Shown: positions 7,186-14,699, counted from the stretch's first letter. The stretch is 64,000 nt of DNA from Thiohalocapsa sp. (GCA_021736785.1 JAIPFF010000002.1:1-64000), one strand, 5' to 3'. A program made the numbers and translations. Notes: a model not told the origin generated them from the letters alone.

Positions 7186-8090
7186 GGCTTGAGCACCTCG
7201 TAGTCGGCGCAGAGGTCGAGCGGATCGAGCGGATCGCAGGCGCGCTGCAGGAAGCTGCCGGGCGGGCGGCGGTTCGCCGGGGCCTGCCCGCTCCGCGCAC
7301 GGGCGGCGACCCGCCCGCCGTGCTCGCGCAGCAGCCATAACCGCCATTGGCGCTCCCACTCCGCCGGCAGGTGGGAGGCGCCGTTGTTGTAGGCGCTGAA
7401 TTTGGCGAGCACACCGTCGAGGTCGCCGGCCAGATCCGGGCGCACCTCCTCGGCGATCTCGAACCAGGGGACCGGGGGTCCCTGAGAGAGGGTCTTCGCG
7501 GCGATCGGAGCAGCACCGATGTCCGACTCGCCCGCAGGGTTTTCGCCCTCTCTCTCTTCCCCCGGTTCTCTTCCCGGTTCATTCCTGGTTTGGGTGCCAC
7601 CGTGGCACCCCTGCGCGCCGGGCCGGCACCCCTGGGGTGCCACTGTGTCGCCTCCGGGGTGCCACTCCGGCACCTCTGCGGTGTCGGGCCGGCGCCCCTC
7701 GGACGTCACGGTGTCACCCCGGCCGTGCTTCGGCGACCCCTCGCAACCACCGTCGGAGAGCACTCCGGGCGCATCGGCAATGTCCGCCAAAGTCGGATCT
7801 TCCAGGTCCAGTCGGCCGTTCGGCGAGTCGGTACAGGCAAGCCGGTAGACCGTCGTTTGCCGGCCCGTGCCGAGCGATCGCGCAATGAGCGCACGCCTCT
7901 CGAGAAGCGCGAGCGAGCGTTGCACCGAGCGCTTCGACAGCCCCGTCATCGCGTGCAGCTTCGCGATCGACGGCCAGCACGTGTGGCTCTTGCGCTGACC
8001 GTTGCAGCAGTCCGACAACGCCAGCAGCACCAGTTTCTCGCTGGGCGAGGTCTGCACGGACCACGCCCAGCGCGTCAAAGGCAAGCTCAT
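7182..8090 (-). CDS. Phage replication initiator, O-like, N-terminal winged helix-turn-helix
   Basis: The 302-residue product begins with a helix-turn-helix domain (about residues 15-90; SEKLVLLALSDCC, CWPSIAKLHAMTGLSKRSVQRSL, then the wing), as in lambda O and related initiators. A Gly/Pro-rich, degenerate repeat region (about 120-175) follows, and then a conserved C-terminal helical part with WERQWRLWLLREH. The repeat region corresponds in DNA to iteron-like sequences (see 7592-7720), the arrangement of an origin embedded in the initiator gene. It is expected to bind the phage origin and load the host helicase with the downstream protein. Confidence 0.65.
   Translation of the reverse strand: MSLPLTRWAWSVQTSPSEKLVLLALSDCCNGQRKSHTCWPSIAKLHAMTGLSKRSVQRSLALLERRALIARSLGTGRQTTVYRLACTDSPNGRLDLEDPTLADIADAPGVLSDGGCEGSPKHGRGDTVTSEGRRPDTAEVPEWHPGGDTVAPQGCRPGAQGCHGGTQTRNEPGREPGEEREGENPAGESDIGAAPIAAKTLSQGPPVPWFEIAEEVRPDLAGDLDGVLAKFSAYNNGASHLPAEWERQWRLWLLREHGGRVAARARSGQAPANRRPPGSFLQRACDPLDPLDLCADYEVLKP
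7592..7720. repeat. Iteron-like repeats inside the O-like gene; candidate phage origin
   Basis: A perfect 19-base palindrome GGGTGCCAC-C-GTGGCACCC occupies 7592-7610. The same half-site recurs as two identical direct copies GGGGTGCCACT at 7634-7644 and 7656-7666, exactly 22 bases apart. A weaker copy GGTGTCACCCC lies near 7710. A 45-base pyrimidine-rich stretch lies on one side (about 7545-7590). In lambdoid phages the origin consists of symmetric iterons inside gene O, next to a strand-biased easily melted region, and this layout matches. Confidence 0.5.
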
Positions 8091-8106
8091 GGGGACCGCC
8101 CCGGCG

Positions 8107-8355
8107 CTACGCCGCCGCTTGCCCGATCGGCTCCATCGGCAACTGCAGCTCGAGCACCGTCACTCCGAGCGCCCGCGCGACGGCCTCCAACGTCTCCAGC
8201 GTCATGTTGCAGCCGCCGTCCTGCTCCAGCTTGCCGACGTAGCTCTGCGAGATCCCGGCCCGCACGCCGAGCTCGGTCTGGGAGAGGCCGCGGGCCTTGC
8301 GCAGCGCCCGCACGCGCCGCGCGATCGTCGCCTGAGTTGCACCATCCGTCATCAC
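8107..8355 (-). CDS. XRE-family regulator, Cro-like
   Basis: The 82-residue product is a helix-turn-helix protein: VRALRKARGLSQTELGVRAG then ISQSYVGKLEQDG, then LETLEAVARALGVTV. It has no dimerisation tail beyond a short C-terminus, as in Cro-type repressors. An AGGAGG ribosome site precedes GTG(8355)/ATG(8352); either start is possible. It is divergent from the CI-like gene across a 104-base gap and is the first gene of the leftward early operon, so it probably is the lytic-switch regulator. Confidence 0.75.
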   Translation of the reverse strand: MMTDGATQATIARRVRALRKARGLSQTELGVRAGISQSYVGKLEQDGGCNMTLETLEAVARALGVTVLELQLPMEPIGQAAA

Positions 8356-8459
8356 GTGTTCCTCCTGTCGATTACTCTCGGCCTATGCTTTACTACTCTC
8401 TGTCGTCACGGCGGGCGGCATGGTGTCGCCCGCGCTACCACTGCGGGTGATACTGCTGT
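8356..8459. promoter_or_regulatory. Divergent switch region of the prophage
   Basis: This 104-base gap lies between the two divergent XRE genes. It contains two ACTCTC-bearing segments (ATTACTCTC and TACTACTCTC, about 18 bases apart) flanking the relatively AT-rich CCTATGCTTTACTA, a likely overlapping operator/promoter block. Exact -35/-10 boxes cannot be fixed by eye. Confidence 0.45.
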
Positions 8460-9002
8460 ATGTCTGCCGCACCGTCTCCGCTTGACCTGTTCCGCCGGCG
8501 CCTGCGCTCCACGCGACAGCAACTGGGGCTCTCCTGCGCCGAGCTCTCGCGTCGTCTCGGCTACTCGGACGGCGTCATCTCCGCCTGGGAGGCGGGCCGG
8601 CGCTGGCCGCGTTTCGACCAGGTGCCCCGTGTCGCCGAGCACCTCGGCGTCACCCTGGCTTGGCTGATCGGCGCGACCCCGGACGACTGCGGTCCGACGC
8701 GAAAGCCGCTGGTGTCGCGTCGCCACGAGCCCCGACGCCCGGAATCCGCGGCCGACGTTCTCGCCGACTACATGGCGTCGCCCGGGCTGCGCGAGCTCGC
8801 GCAGGACCATGCCGTGGTCGCCGCGCTCGACATTCAGCCCGACGAGTGGCGCGTGCTCGCGTCAATCGAGCTCGATGGCCCCGTGCTGGCGAAAGACGGC
8901 TATTTGGCGGTGCTTGTCGCGATCCGCTCGAACCTCCGGCTGCAACGTATGCAGGCCGAGTTGCTGCCCGGGCGGCCACGGCACAACGTGACCAAAACGT
9001 GA
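8460..9002 (+). CDS. CI-like phage repressor, XRE helix-turn-helix
   Basis: The 180-residue product has an N-terminal HTH (FRRRLRSTRQQLGLSCAELS then RRLGYSDGVISAWEAG, about residues 10-47) and ends its DNA-binding part at GVTLAWLIG. The C-terminal half is helical and lacks the Ala-Gly cleavage site and Ser/Lys pair of LexA-type peptidase domains, so it is not a classical self-cleaving CI. It is divergent from the Cro-like gene. The last codons overlap the first two of the clustered GTGAC sites that continue downstream. Confidence 0.7.
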   Translation: MSAAPSPLDLFRRRLRSTRQQLGLSCAELSRRLGYSDGVISAWEAGRRWPRFDQVPRVAEHLGVTLAWLIGATPDDCGPTRKPLVSRRHEPRRPESAADVLADYMASPGLRELAQDHAVVAALDIQPDEWRVLASIELDGPVLAKDGYLAVLVAIRSNLRLQRMQAELLPGRPRHNVTKT

Positions 9003-9047
9003 CGCACGCCGGTCACGAGAAGGCGTTTTCGGTCACGATCGGTCACA
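8986..9047. repeat. Cluster of GTGAC/GTCAC sites near the attachment remnant
   Basis: ACGTGAC occurs at 8986-8992 and 8997-9003. CGGTCAC, the opposite orientation, occurs at 9010, 9030 and 9040. The spacings of 11, 20 and 10 bases keep the sites on one helix face. The block sits about 60 bases from the tRNA 3' remnant. Such phased short repeats next to an att core resemble integrase or excisionase arm sites, but a repressor operator is also possible. Confidence 0.4.
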
Positions 9048-9104
9048 CAAGCGCGGGGCAGGATGCGCTAACTAGTTGATTGAAAAGAGCGCCGCTGCGA
9101 ATCA

Positions 9105-9154
9105 GCCGCCTCCTAAGCGGCAGGTCACAGGTTCGAATCCTGTCGAGGGCACCA
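9105..9154 (+). pseudogene. 3' half of tRNA-Arg(CCT), likely attachment-site remnant
   Basis: A perfect anticodon arm GCCGC-CTCCTAA-GCGGC (anticodon CCT) is followed by a perfect T arm ACAGG-TTCGAAT-CCTGT and the acceptor 3' strand CGAGGGC, discriminator A and encoded CCA (9152-9154). The matching 5' acceptor GCCCTCG and a normal D arm are absent upstream, so this is not a complete tRNA. The junction is inside the molecule, as left when an element recombines in the 3' half of a tRNA gene. A small hairpin GGCTAT/ATAGCC follows at 9161-9178. Confidence 0.7.
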
Positions 9155-9178
9155 AATTTCGGCTATAAAAACATAGCC

Positions 9179-9415
9179 TTAGGCGACCACATCAAGACTC
9201 TCCCGCGGCGCGTTTTCATCAGTGTGACCAGATTGTGACTTACCGTCCAACAGCCCGACCGCCAGCCGAACGTTCTCCGGCGCCAGGTGCGCATAGCGCT
9301 CGGTCATCTTGATCGTGCTGTGACCGAGTTGGTCGCAGACCTCTGCAACCCCGCGGCAACGCGGCAACGCGGCAACGCGACTAGCAACGGAGTCCGGCGA
9401 AGCCCCGGATCGCAA
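9179..9415 (-). pseudogene. Tyrosine integrase, C-terminal fragment
   Basis: The last ~55 residues are clearly the end of a phage-type tyrosine recombinase: EVCDQLGHSTIKMTERYAHLAPENV contains the LGH box and the nucleophilic Tyr (ERYAHL). The Arg-Lys-HxxR part that should precede it is missing. The sequence upstream (towards higher coordinates) is unrelated and starts at a triple GCGGCAAC repeat. The stop codon lies 25 bases from the tRNA fragment, the usual int-next-to-att arrangement. The gene is therefore a dead stub. Confidence 0.75.
9353..9376 (+). repeat. Three tandem copies of GCGGCAAC
   Basis: Perfect tandem 8-base repeats lie exactly where similarity to the integrase ends. They could be a slippage expansion or the scar of the recombination that truncated the gene. 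Confidence 0.7.
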
Positions 9416-9738
9416 GCCCGCTCCAACACGGGGCTCGGATAAGACGCCCTAAAGGCGACTTCCGAAGCGGCCCATATCCCCGAACATCGGCGCAAATACC
9501 CCACCGGCCCTTGGCCGATTTGCCCTCGAGACCGCGTTGCCGAGCCGAAAGCCGCATCGGTCCGGCCACTGCCGCAACTCAGCTCTCCTTCCCTTGCGGA
9601 CGCAGCCTCCGCTCGTCCGGATTGACGCGCAGGCGGCACGTCTGCCTCGAGCGCAAGCCGCTGTCTTCTGCCCGACGCTGGTACGGCGTTTGCGATGGCC
9701 ATTAGACGCAAGCGGGCCATCAAACGAGGAATCGCATC
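9416..9738. other. Decayed spacer between the integrase stub and the FAD oxidoreductase
   Basis: No gene is recognised in these 323 bases; frames on both strands lack motifs. The last ~20 bases hold the ribosome site (GAGGA) of the oxidoreductase starting at 9739. Promoter boxes were not identified. Confidence 0.4.
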
Positions 9739-11178
9739 ATGAAAGCGAACGCCGGCGGTGACCGTCCGATCAGCAACGAAGCACTTCAGCGTTTTCGCGA
9801 AACAATGCGCGGCGCCGTGCTTGATCCTGCCCATCCCGCTTACGACGACGCGCGGAAGGTCTGGAACGGCACAATCGACCGTCGCCCGGCGCTGATTGCT
9901 CAATGCCGCTCGGAGGACGATGTCGTCGCCGCGGTAGCGTTCGCCAAGCAGCACGACCTGCTGTTGTCCGTGCGCGGCGGCGGCCACGGCGTGGCGGGCT
10001 ACGCGGTGTGCGACGACGGCCTGGTCATCGACCTTTCACCGATGCACGAGGTCGAGGTCGATGCGCACGCCCGGATGGTGCGGGTGCCGCCCGGGGCACG
10101 CTGGGCCGACGTCGACCGGGCCACGCAGCCTTATGGCCTCGCGACGCCCGGCGGGGAGGTCTCCGTGACCGGCGTCGCGGGGCTGACCCTCGGCGGCGGC
10201 ATGGGTTACCTGCGCCGCAAGCACGGCCTGAGCTGCGACAACCTGGTGTCCGCCGATGTCGTGACCGCGGACGGCCAGAAGGTGCATGCGAGCGAGCGCG
10301 AGCATCCGGATCTGTTCTGGGCACTGCGCGGCGGCGGCGGCAACTTCGGCGTGGTCACGTCGTTCGTGTTCCGGCTGCATCCGGTGGGTCCCGAAGTCGT
10401 GACCTTGACGCCGTTCTTCTGTCTCGAGGATGCACGTCGCGTCCTCCTCGCCTGGCGCGAATTCACCGAGTCGGCGCCGGACGAGGCAACGACGGCTTTC
10501 GCGGTCTGGGCAATTCCGGACGATCCGGAGCTGCCCGAGCCACTGCGCGGCCGGCCGGCCTGCATTCTCGACGGCATGTACATCGGTGCTCCCGAAGCGG
10601 GCGAAGCCCTGTTTCGGCCGCTGCGCGAGGTCGCAACGCCGTTGATCGACATGAGCGCCCGGACGTCCTACGTCGACGCCCAGAGCGCCCTGGATCCGCT
10701 GTTCCCCGACGGCGGCCTCTACTATTGGAAGTCGCTGTTCCTCGATGAATTGAGCGATGCGGCGATCGAGCAAATCCTGTCGCGCGCGCAGGACCGTCCC
10801 AATCCCCGGATCCTGGTGATCCTGCGCCACCTCGGCGGCGCCCTCGGCCGTGTCGCCGACGACGCGACCGCCTACAGCAACCGCGGCGCCGAGTACATGC
10901 TGAGCATCGACGGCGCCTGGAGCGACCCCGCGGAGACCGAGCGCAACATTGCCTGGGTGCGCGACTTCTGGTCGGCGATGCGACCGTTCTCCAACGGCGG
11001 CGTCTACCTCAACTTCCCCGGTTTCGGCGAGAACGGCCGCGAGCTGTGGAAAGCCAGCCATGGCGCGAACTTCGAGCGACTCAGGACCGTCAAGGATCGA
11101 TACGACCCCGGCAACCTGTTCCGCATGAACCAGAACATCCGTCCCGGTCAAGCGGACACCGGCGAAGCCAACCACTGA
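9739..11178 (+). CDS. FAD-dependent oxidoreductase, berberine-bridge (BBE) type
   Basis: The 479-residue product has the PCMH/VAO FAD-binding fold. The PP-loop region RGGGHGVAGYAV carries His83, and GLSCDNLVSADVV carries Cys166. These two residues anchor FAD bicovalently in the BBE subgroup. LTLGGGMGYLRRKHG and RGGGGNFGVVTSF are typical of the family, and the C-terminal DRYDPGNLFRMNQNI is the BBE motif. Such enzymes oxidise sugars or secondary metabolites with O2, making H2O2; the substrate cannot be read from sequence. There is no signal peptide, so it is cytoplasmic. The gene stands alone between the integrase stub and the SGNH/C1 pair, consistent with accessory cargo. Confidence 0.85.
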   Translation: MKANAGGDRPISNEALQRFRETMRGAVLDPAHPAYDDARKVWNGTIDRRPALIAQCRSEDDVVAAVAFAKQHDLLLSVRGGGHGVAGYAVCDDGLVIDLSPMHEVEVDAHARMVRVPPGARWADVDRATQPYGLATPGGEVSVTGVAGLTLGGGMGYLRRKHGLSCDNLVSADVVTADGQKVHASEREHPDLFWALRGGGGNFGVVTSFVFRLHPVGPEVVTLTPFFCLEDARRVLLAWREFTESAPDEATTAFAVWAIPDDPELPEPLRGRPACILDGMYIGAPEAGEALFRPLREVATPLIDMSARTSYVDAQSALDPLFPDGGLYYWKSLFLDELSDAAIEQILSRAQDRPNPRILVILRHLGGALGRVADDATAYSNRGAEYMLSIDGAWSDPAETERNIAWVRDFWSAMRPFSNGGVYLNFPGFGENGRELWKASHGANFERLRTVKDRYDPGNLFRMNQNIRPGQADTGEANH

Positions 11179-11558
11179 AACGGCGGATAAGCGCTGCGCC
11201 GGGTCAGTCTCTGTGCCCGGCTTGCCAAAGCAGGCTCGCCGGTCGCCGCCCCGCCATGGTGAAGCGCTGAACATTTCAGCGCTTCCGTAGGCGGCGAGGG
11301 GAAAATTCCTACAAATGCCCATCGACGGCGGACTATTCTTGCCTCGATCCCGAAGCCTTCGGCAACCGGGTGCGAGGCGCCGGGAATCGGCTGTCTCTTC
11401 ATCAGGTCGCTACTGAGTCATTAGGGACGAAACCGCTCGCCGTGTCGGCACTTGCGTCGGCATGGCCATGACGGTGCCTTTGCTCCGACGCGGCTGTCGG
11501 ATCCACCGGTGGTCTGCCGAGGCGCGGGCCGCTGTCTCTTTCACCGGAGAACCACGGA
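11179..11558. other. Upstream region of the SGNH/C1 pair, no gene
   Basis: These 380 bases have no convincing coding frame. They hold a perfect 11-bp inverted repeat at 11261-11285 and, at the right end, the GGAG ribosome site of the SGNH gene. The region likely contains the promoter of the two-gene unit, but no clear -35/-10 pair was found. Confidence 0.4.
11261..11285. promoter_or_regulatory. Perfect 25-base palindrome GAAGCGCTGAA-CAT-TTCAGCGCTTC
   Basis: Two 11-base arms pair perfectly around a 3-base centre, 83 bases after the oxidoreductase stop and 273 bases before the SGNH start. There is no run of T after it, so it is a poor intrinsic terminator. It may be a dimer-bound operator or an RNA stem-loop. 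Confidence 0.55.
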
Positions 11559-12548
11559 ATGAGCAAAATCACTTTGTCCGAGTTCCAAGAGATGCTCGCG
11601 GACATCGACGTTCCCGACTCTGAGATCGCCGGCTACTTGACGGCCGATCCGCAGCGCTCGAAGCCGTTTTTGCCTGCCTTCGGACCCGACCCCGAAAAGG
11701 TCGCCATCGCCTCCGATATGGAACAGCTTCAAGTCGAGGCGATGGCCGTCAGCGGCATGCTGAACTCCTTCGGGCGGCTGCGCAGACGGCGCCGGTTCAA
11801 GAAGCGCGTCGGCAAAGAGGACCTGCCCATTGTCTACGCCGAGGGGGATTCTTGGTTCCAGTTTCCGTTCATGATCGAAGACGTCATCGATCACCTGGAC
11901 TCGTCGCATCTGGTTTGGTGCTCGAGCGCGGCCGGCGACACGCTCAAGAACATGGTGTTCGATGATCCGGAGTACCCGAAGCAGCTCAGGAAGCTCAAGC
12001 AAGACGGCCACAGCGTCAGCGCATTCCTGTTCTCGGGTGCGGGCAATGACGTGGTGGGTCAGGATGCCGACGGGGTCGCCGCCCTGAGCCGCATCGTGCG
12101 CGACTACAACCCGAACCGCAGCATTCAGTGGCACATCGAGACGGACGCGCTGGTGGATACCATGGCCTTCATCGAAAAGGCCTATCGGAAAGTGCTCGAC
12201 GACGTGGACGAGGAATTCCCCGGGATCAAGGTCGTGCTACACGGCTACGACCGGGCGCCGACGCGCGGCGTCCCGAACGGCGACCCGAATCCACCGGTTT
12301 GGGCCAAGCCATGGACCAGCGATCCGCTGACCAAGCGCGGATTCCCGGACAACGACATCGCATCCGATGTCGTCGCCGCCATCCTCGACCGCGTCAACGA
12401 GCTCACGAAGGGCATTTGCAATGCCTACCCGCACGCGGTCTACGCCGATCTTCGCAACACGGTCCCGGCCGGCGAATGGGCCGACGAGCTACACCCGACC
12501 GATAACGGATTCGCCGAAGCAGCGGCCAAGCTGAAGACTTTCCTCTGA
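11559..12548 (+). CDS. SGNH/GDSL-type hydrolase with an N-terminal helical domain
   Basis: The 329-residue product has residues 1-80 as a separate helical segment ending in an Arg-rich linker (LRRRRRFKKR). The SGNH fold follows: AEGDSWF (block I, nucleophile Ser98), a Gly in AAGDT near 126 (block II), FSGAGNDVV (block III, Asn163) and DELHPT (block V, Asp309 and His312). The full catalytic set is therefore intact. No signal peptide is present, so it should act inside the cell on an ester or acyl group. It is separated by 12 bases from the peptidase gene and surely co-transcribed. The substrate is unknown; the pairing with a protease suggests a joint role not described by either family alone. 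Confidence 0.8.
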   Translation: MSKITLSEFQEMLADIDVPDSEIAGYLTADPQRSKPFLPAFGPDPEKVAIASDMEQLQVEAMAVSGMLNSFGRLRRRRRFKKRVGKEDLPIVYAEGDSWFQFPFMIEDVIDHLDSSHLVWCSSAAGDTLKNMVFDDPEYPKQLRKLKQDGHSVSAFLFSGAGNDVVGQDADGVAALSRIVRDYNPNRSIQWHIETDALVDTMAFIEKAYRKVLDDVDEEFPGIKVVLHGYDRAPTRGVPNGDPNPPVWAKPWTSDPLTKRGFPDNDIASDVVAAILDRVNELTKGICNAYPHAVYADLRNTVPAGEWADELHPTDNGFAEAAAKLKTFL

Positions 12549-12560
12549 CGGCGGCGCGTC

Positions 12561-14699
12561 ATGGACTGGACCGACGAGCAGATCGCGGCGCTGGCGCGCA
12601 ACCTGTCGCTGGCGGATCGGCGCGCGCTGGATACGGCCATCGGCGAGGCCGATGCGGTGCGCCGGCTGCTGCAGGATCCCGGGCGCTCGCCGCGGGACCT
12701 GCGCCGAGCCGGCAACATGCTCGCAAACGAGCGCTGGCTCAACGTGCGCCCGGACCCGGTCGACTTCCGCGATGCGCATTACGAGGCCGGCCTGATCCCG
12801 TTGGCCGCGCATGTCGATCCGCCGGCGGAGTTGAGCGAGCTCGAAGTCCGCGACCAAGGCTGGCTGTCCTCGTGCACCGGTATGGCGCTGGCCACGGCGG
12901 TCGACGTCCAACGCCTGCGCCTATGGCGCGCGGCGGGAAGTCGGGGCGCGCCGCCCCAGCCCGTGAGCGCACGCATGCTCTACGAGATGGGACGGGCCCA
13001 CGACGAGCTACCGGACGACGGCATGGGCGGCTCGAGCGTGCGCGGCGTGCTGCGCGGGTTTTTCCACAACGGCGTCTGCCCCGAGGTCGAGGAAGACGAC
13101 TCCCCGATGGAGGCACCGCTGTGGCGCCTGACGGTGGACAAGGCAAGGCTGGCGCGCGACGTCACCCTGGGAGGCTACCAGCGCCTGCGGCATGTGCTGC
13201 TCGACTATCACTGCGCCATCAACGAGGCCAACGTGCTGGTGGTGTCGGCCAGGGTCCACGATGGCTGGCGACCGGGCCGCAGGCTCGACGGCGAGCGGGG
13301 CCTGATCAACTGGGACGGCTCGCAGGCGGTCACCGGCGGGCATGCCTTCGCCGTCGTCGGCTACGATGCCGAGGGCTTCCTGGTCCGCAACTCCTGGGGC
13401 CGCAATTGGAGCACCTGGACCAACGCCGGCGGAGACGCCGTGCCCGGCGTGGCCCACTGGTCCTACGACGACTGGGAGCGCCACGTCCTCGACGCATGGG
13501 TCATCCGACTCGCCGTGCCCACCAAGCGGCACCAGCGCTCCGTGGGCGGCTATTTCGGCGGTGACGGATTGCCCGCCCGCGAGCGGCGCGTCTCGGCGCC
13601 GCGGCTACTCGTCAATGGACATTACTTGCACTTACAGGACGGGCGCTACGTCGAGCACGGGACCTTCAACAGCTATCAGGAGTCCATCGACGCGACCGCG
13701 CGGCTGATCGCATCGAGCACCAAGTACGATCACCTCTTGATCGCCATCGAAAGCGGCTTGGACAACATGGACAGCATGGTCAACCGCGCCGCGGTGCTCA
13801 CGCCGCATCTCAAACGCCTGCGCATCTATCCGCTGTTCATCTGGTGGCGCAGCGATGTGCAGGAACTGACCAGCGGCATGCTGACCGACCGCGCCCGTCG
13901 TTTGGCGGCGCGCACCGGCGGCGTGCCGGAGATCGCCGGGCGCCTGCTGGTGAGCTTTGCGCGCGACTTTCTGCAGCCCGTGTGGCGCACCTTCGAGGGC
14001 GAGGCCGAGCGCGCTTTCGTCGACCGCGAAATCGACCGCCGACGCGGCCGCGGATGGCAGGCCCTGCGCCCGATGCTCGAGGCCGCGCTCGGGCGCGCGC
14101 AGCCGCTGCATGTTCATGCCGTGGTCCACGGCGCCGGCGCGGTCTTCTTCGACGCGTTTTGCCGGCGCATCCTGAGTGATTCGCCACCATCTTCCGCCGC
14201 GGGCACACGTCCCGTCTTCAGCACCGTCAGCCTGTTGGCTCCGATCCTGTCTCCGAATCGCGTGGACGAGCTGGCCTCGCTGTGGAACGGCCCGGTGCCG
14301 CATGGCGCGGGACCGCCGCTCGGCATCTACACCTTGAGCGAGGAACACGATGCCGGCGACCGCGTCGGGGCGTTCCCCGGCTCTTTTCTGGAGCTTGCGC
14401 GGCGGGCCTTTCCGCTCGACGGACAGGTCGTGGAGCGGACCTCGGCAAGCATCGACGTGCTGGGACACGCAAGCCAGGCCAAGCGGCTCGGCTATCGCCG
14501 AGATACCCGCTGGTACCCGGTGCAGCGCGCCGAAGTGGGCTCGGCATGCCGGACCCACCAAGAGCTGGCTCACGACGAGGCGGTGCTGCGCCACCTCATC
14601 GCACGTGTGCTGGCCAGCGGGGGCGCATCGGGTCGGGGCACCGCTGCCGAGCAGCAGCCCGATCTACCGAACCTCGGCGCCTCGCAATCGAAGCACTGA
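12561..14699 (+). CDS. Papain-like (C1) peptidase fused to an alpha/beta-hydrolase-like domain
   Basis: The 712-residue product has a helical segment at 1-65. Residues ~66-320 are a papain-fold peptidase: RDQGWLSSCTG gives oxyanion Gln99 and nucleophile Cys105, GGHAFAVVGY gives His261, and VRNSWGRNW gives Asn277, so the catalytic set is complete. No inhibitory propeptide or signal peptide is seen, so it is probably cytosolic and always mature, or regulated by a partner. Residues ~345-690 look like an alpha/beta-hydrolase: HVHAVVHGAGAVFFDAF occupies the nucleophile-elbow position, but Ser is replaced by Gly524, followed by STVSLLAPIL. That domain may bind rather than cleave. It is co-transcribed with the SGNH gene. 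Confidence 0.75.
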   Translation: MDWTDEQIAALARNLSLADRRALDTAIGEADAVRRLLQDPGRSPRDLRRAGNMLANERWLNVRPDPVDFRDAHYEAGLIPLAAHVDPPAELSELEVRDQGWLSSCTGMALATAVDVQRLRLWRAAGSRGAPPQPVSARMLYEMGRAHDELPDDGMGGSSVRGVLRGFFHNGVCPEVEEDDSPMEAPLWRLTVDKARLARDVTLGGYQRLRHVLLDYHCAINEANVLVVSARVHDGWRPGRRLDGERGLINWDGSQAVTGGHAFAVVGYDAEGFLVRNSWGRNWSTWTNAGGDAVPGVAHWSYDDWERHVLDAWVIRLAVPTKRHQRSVGGYFGGDGLPARERRVSAPRLLVNGHYLHLQDGRYVEHGTFNSYQESIDATARLIASSTKYDHLLIAIESGLDNMDSMVNRAAVLTPHLKRLRIYPLFIWWRSDVQELTSGMLTDRARRLAARTGGVPEIAGRLLVSFARDFLQPVWRTFEGEAERAFVDREIDRRRGRGWQALRPMLEAALGRAQPLHVHAVVHGAGAVFFDAFCRRILSDSPPSSAAGTRPVFSTVSLLAPILSPNRVDELASLWNGPVPHGAGPPLGIYTLSEEHDAGDRVGAFPGSFLELARRAFPLDGQVVERTSASIDVLGHASQAKRLGYRRDTRWYPVQRAEVGSACRTHQELAHDEAVLRHLIARVLASGGASGRGTAAEQQPDLPNLGASQSKH

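Larger units (their letters stand above)
3477..9415. mobile_element. Prophage remnant: early/replication module beside a tRNA-Arg(CCT) fragment
   Basis: Eight minus-strand genes with coupled ATGA-type overlaps (8355 down to 3477) and one divergent plus-strand repressor (8460) form a classical temperate-phage early region: CI/Cro-like switch, O-like initiator, helper, nucleases and small zinc-finger protein. No terminase, capsid, tail or lysis gene is visible. The right end has clustered short repeats, a tRNA-Arg 3' half and an integrase C-terminal stub. The left limit is not defined by any repeat copy that could be found; 3477 is simply the last recognisable phage gene. Confidence 0.7.

Noticed and set aside
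9105-9154. A functional tRNA-Arg(CCT) gene
   Set aside because: The anticodon arm, T arm and 3' acceptor are perfect, but no base stretch upstream pairs with CGAGGGC and the D arm is not normal.
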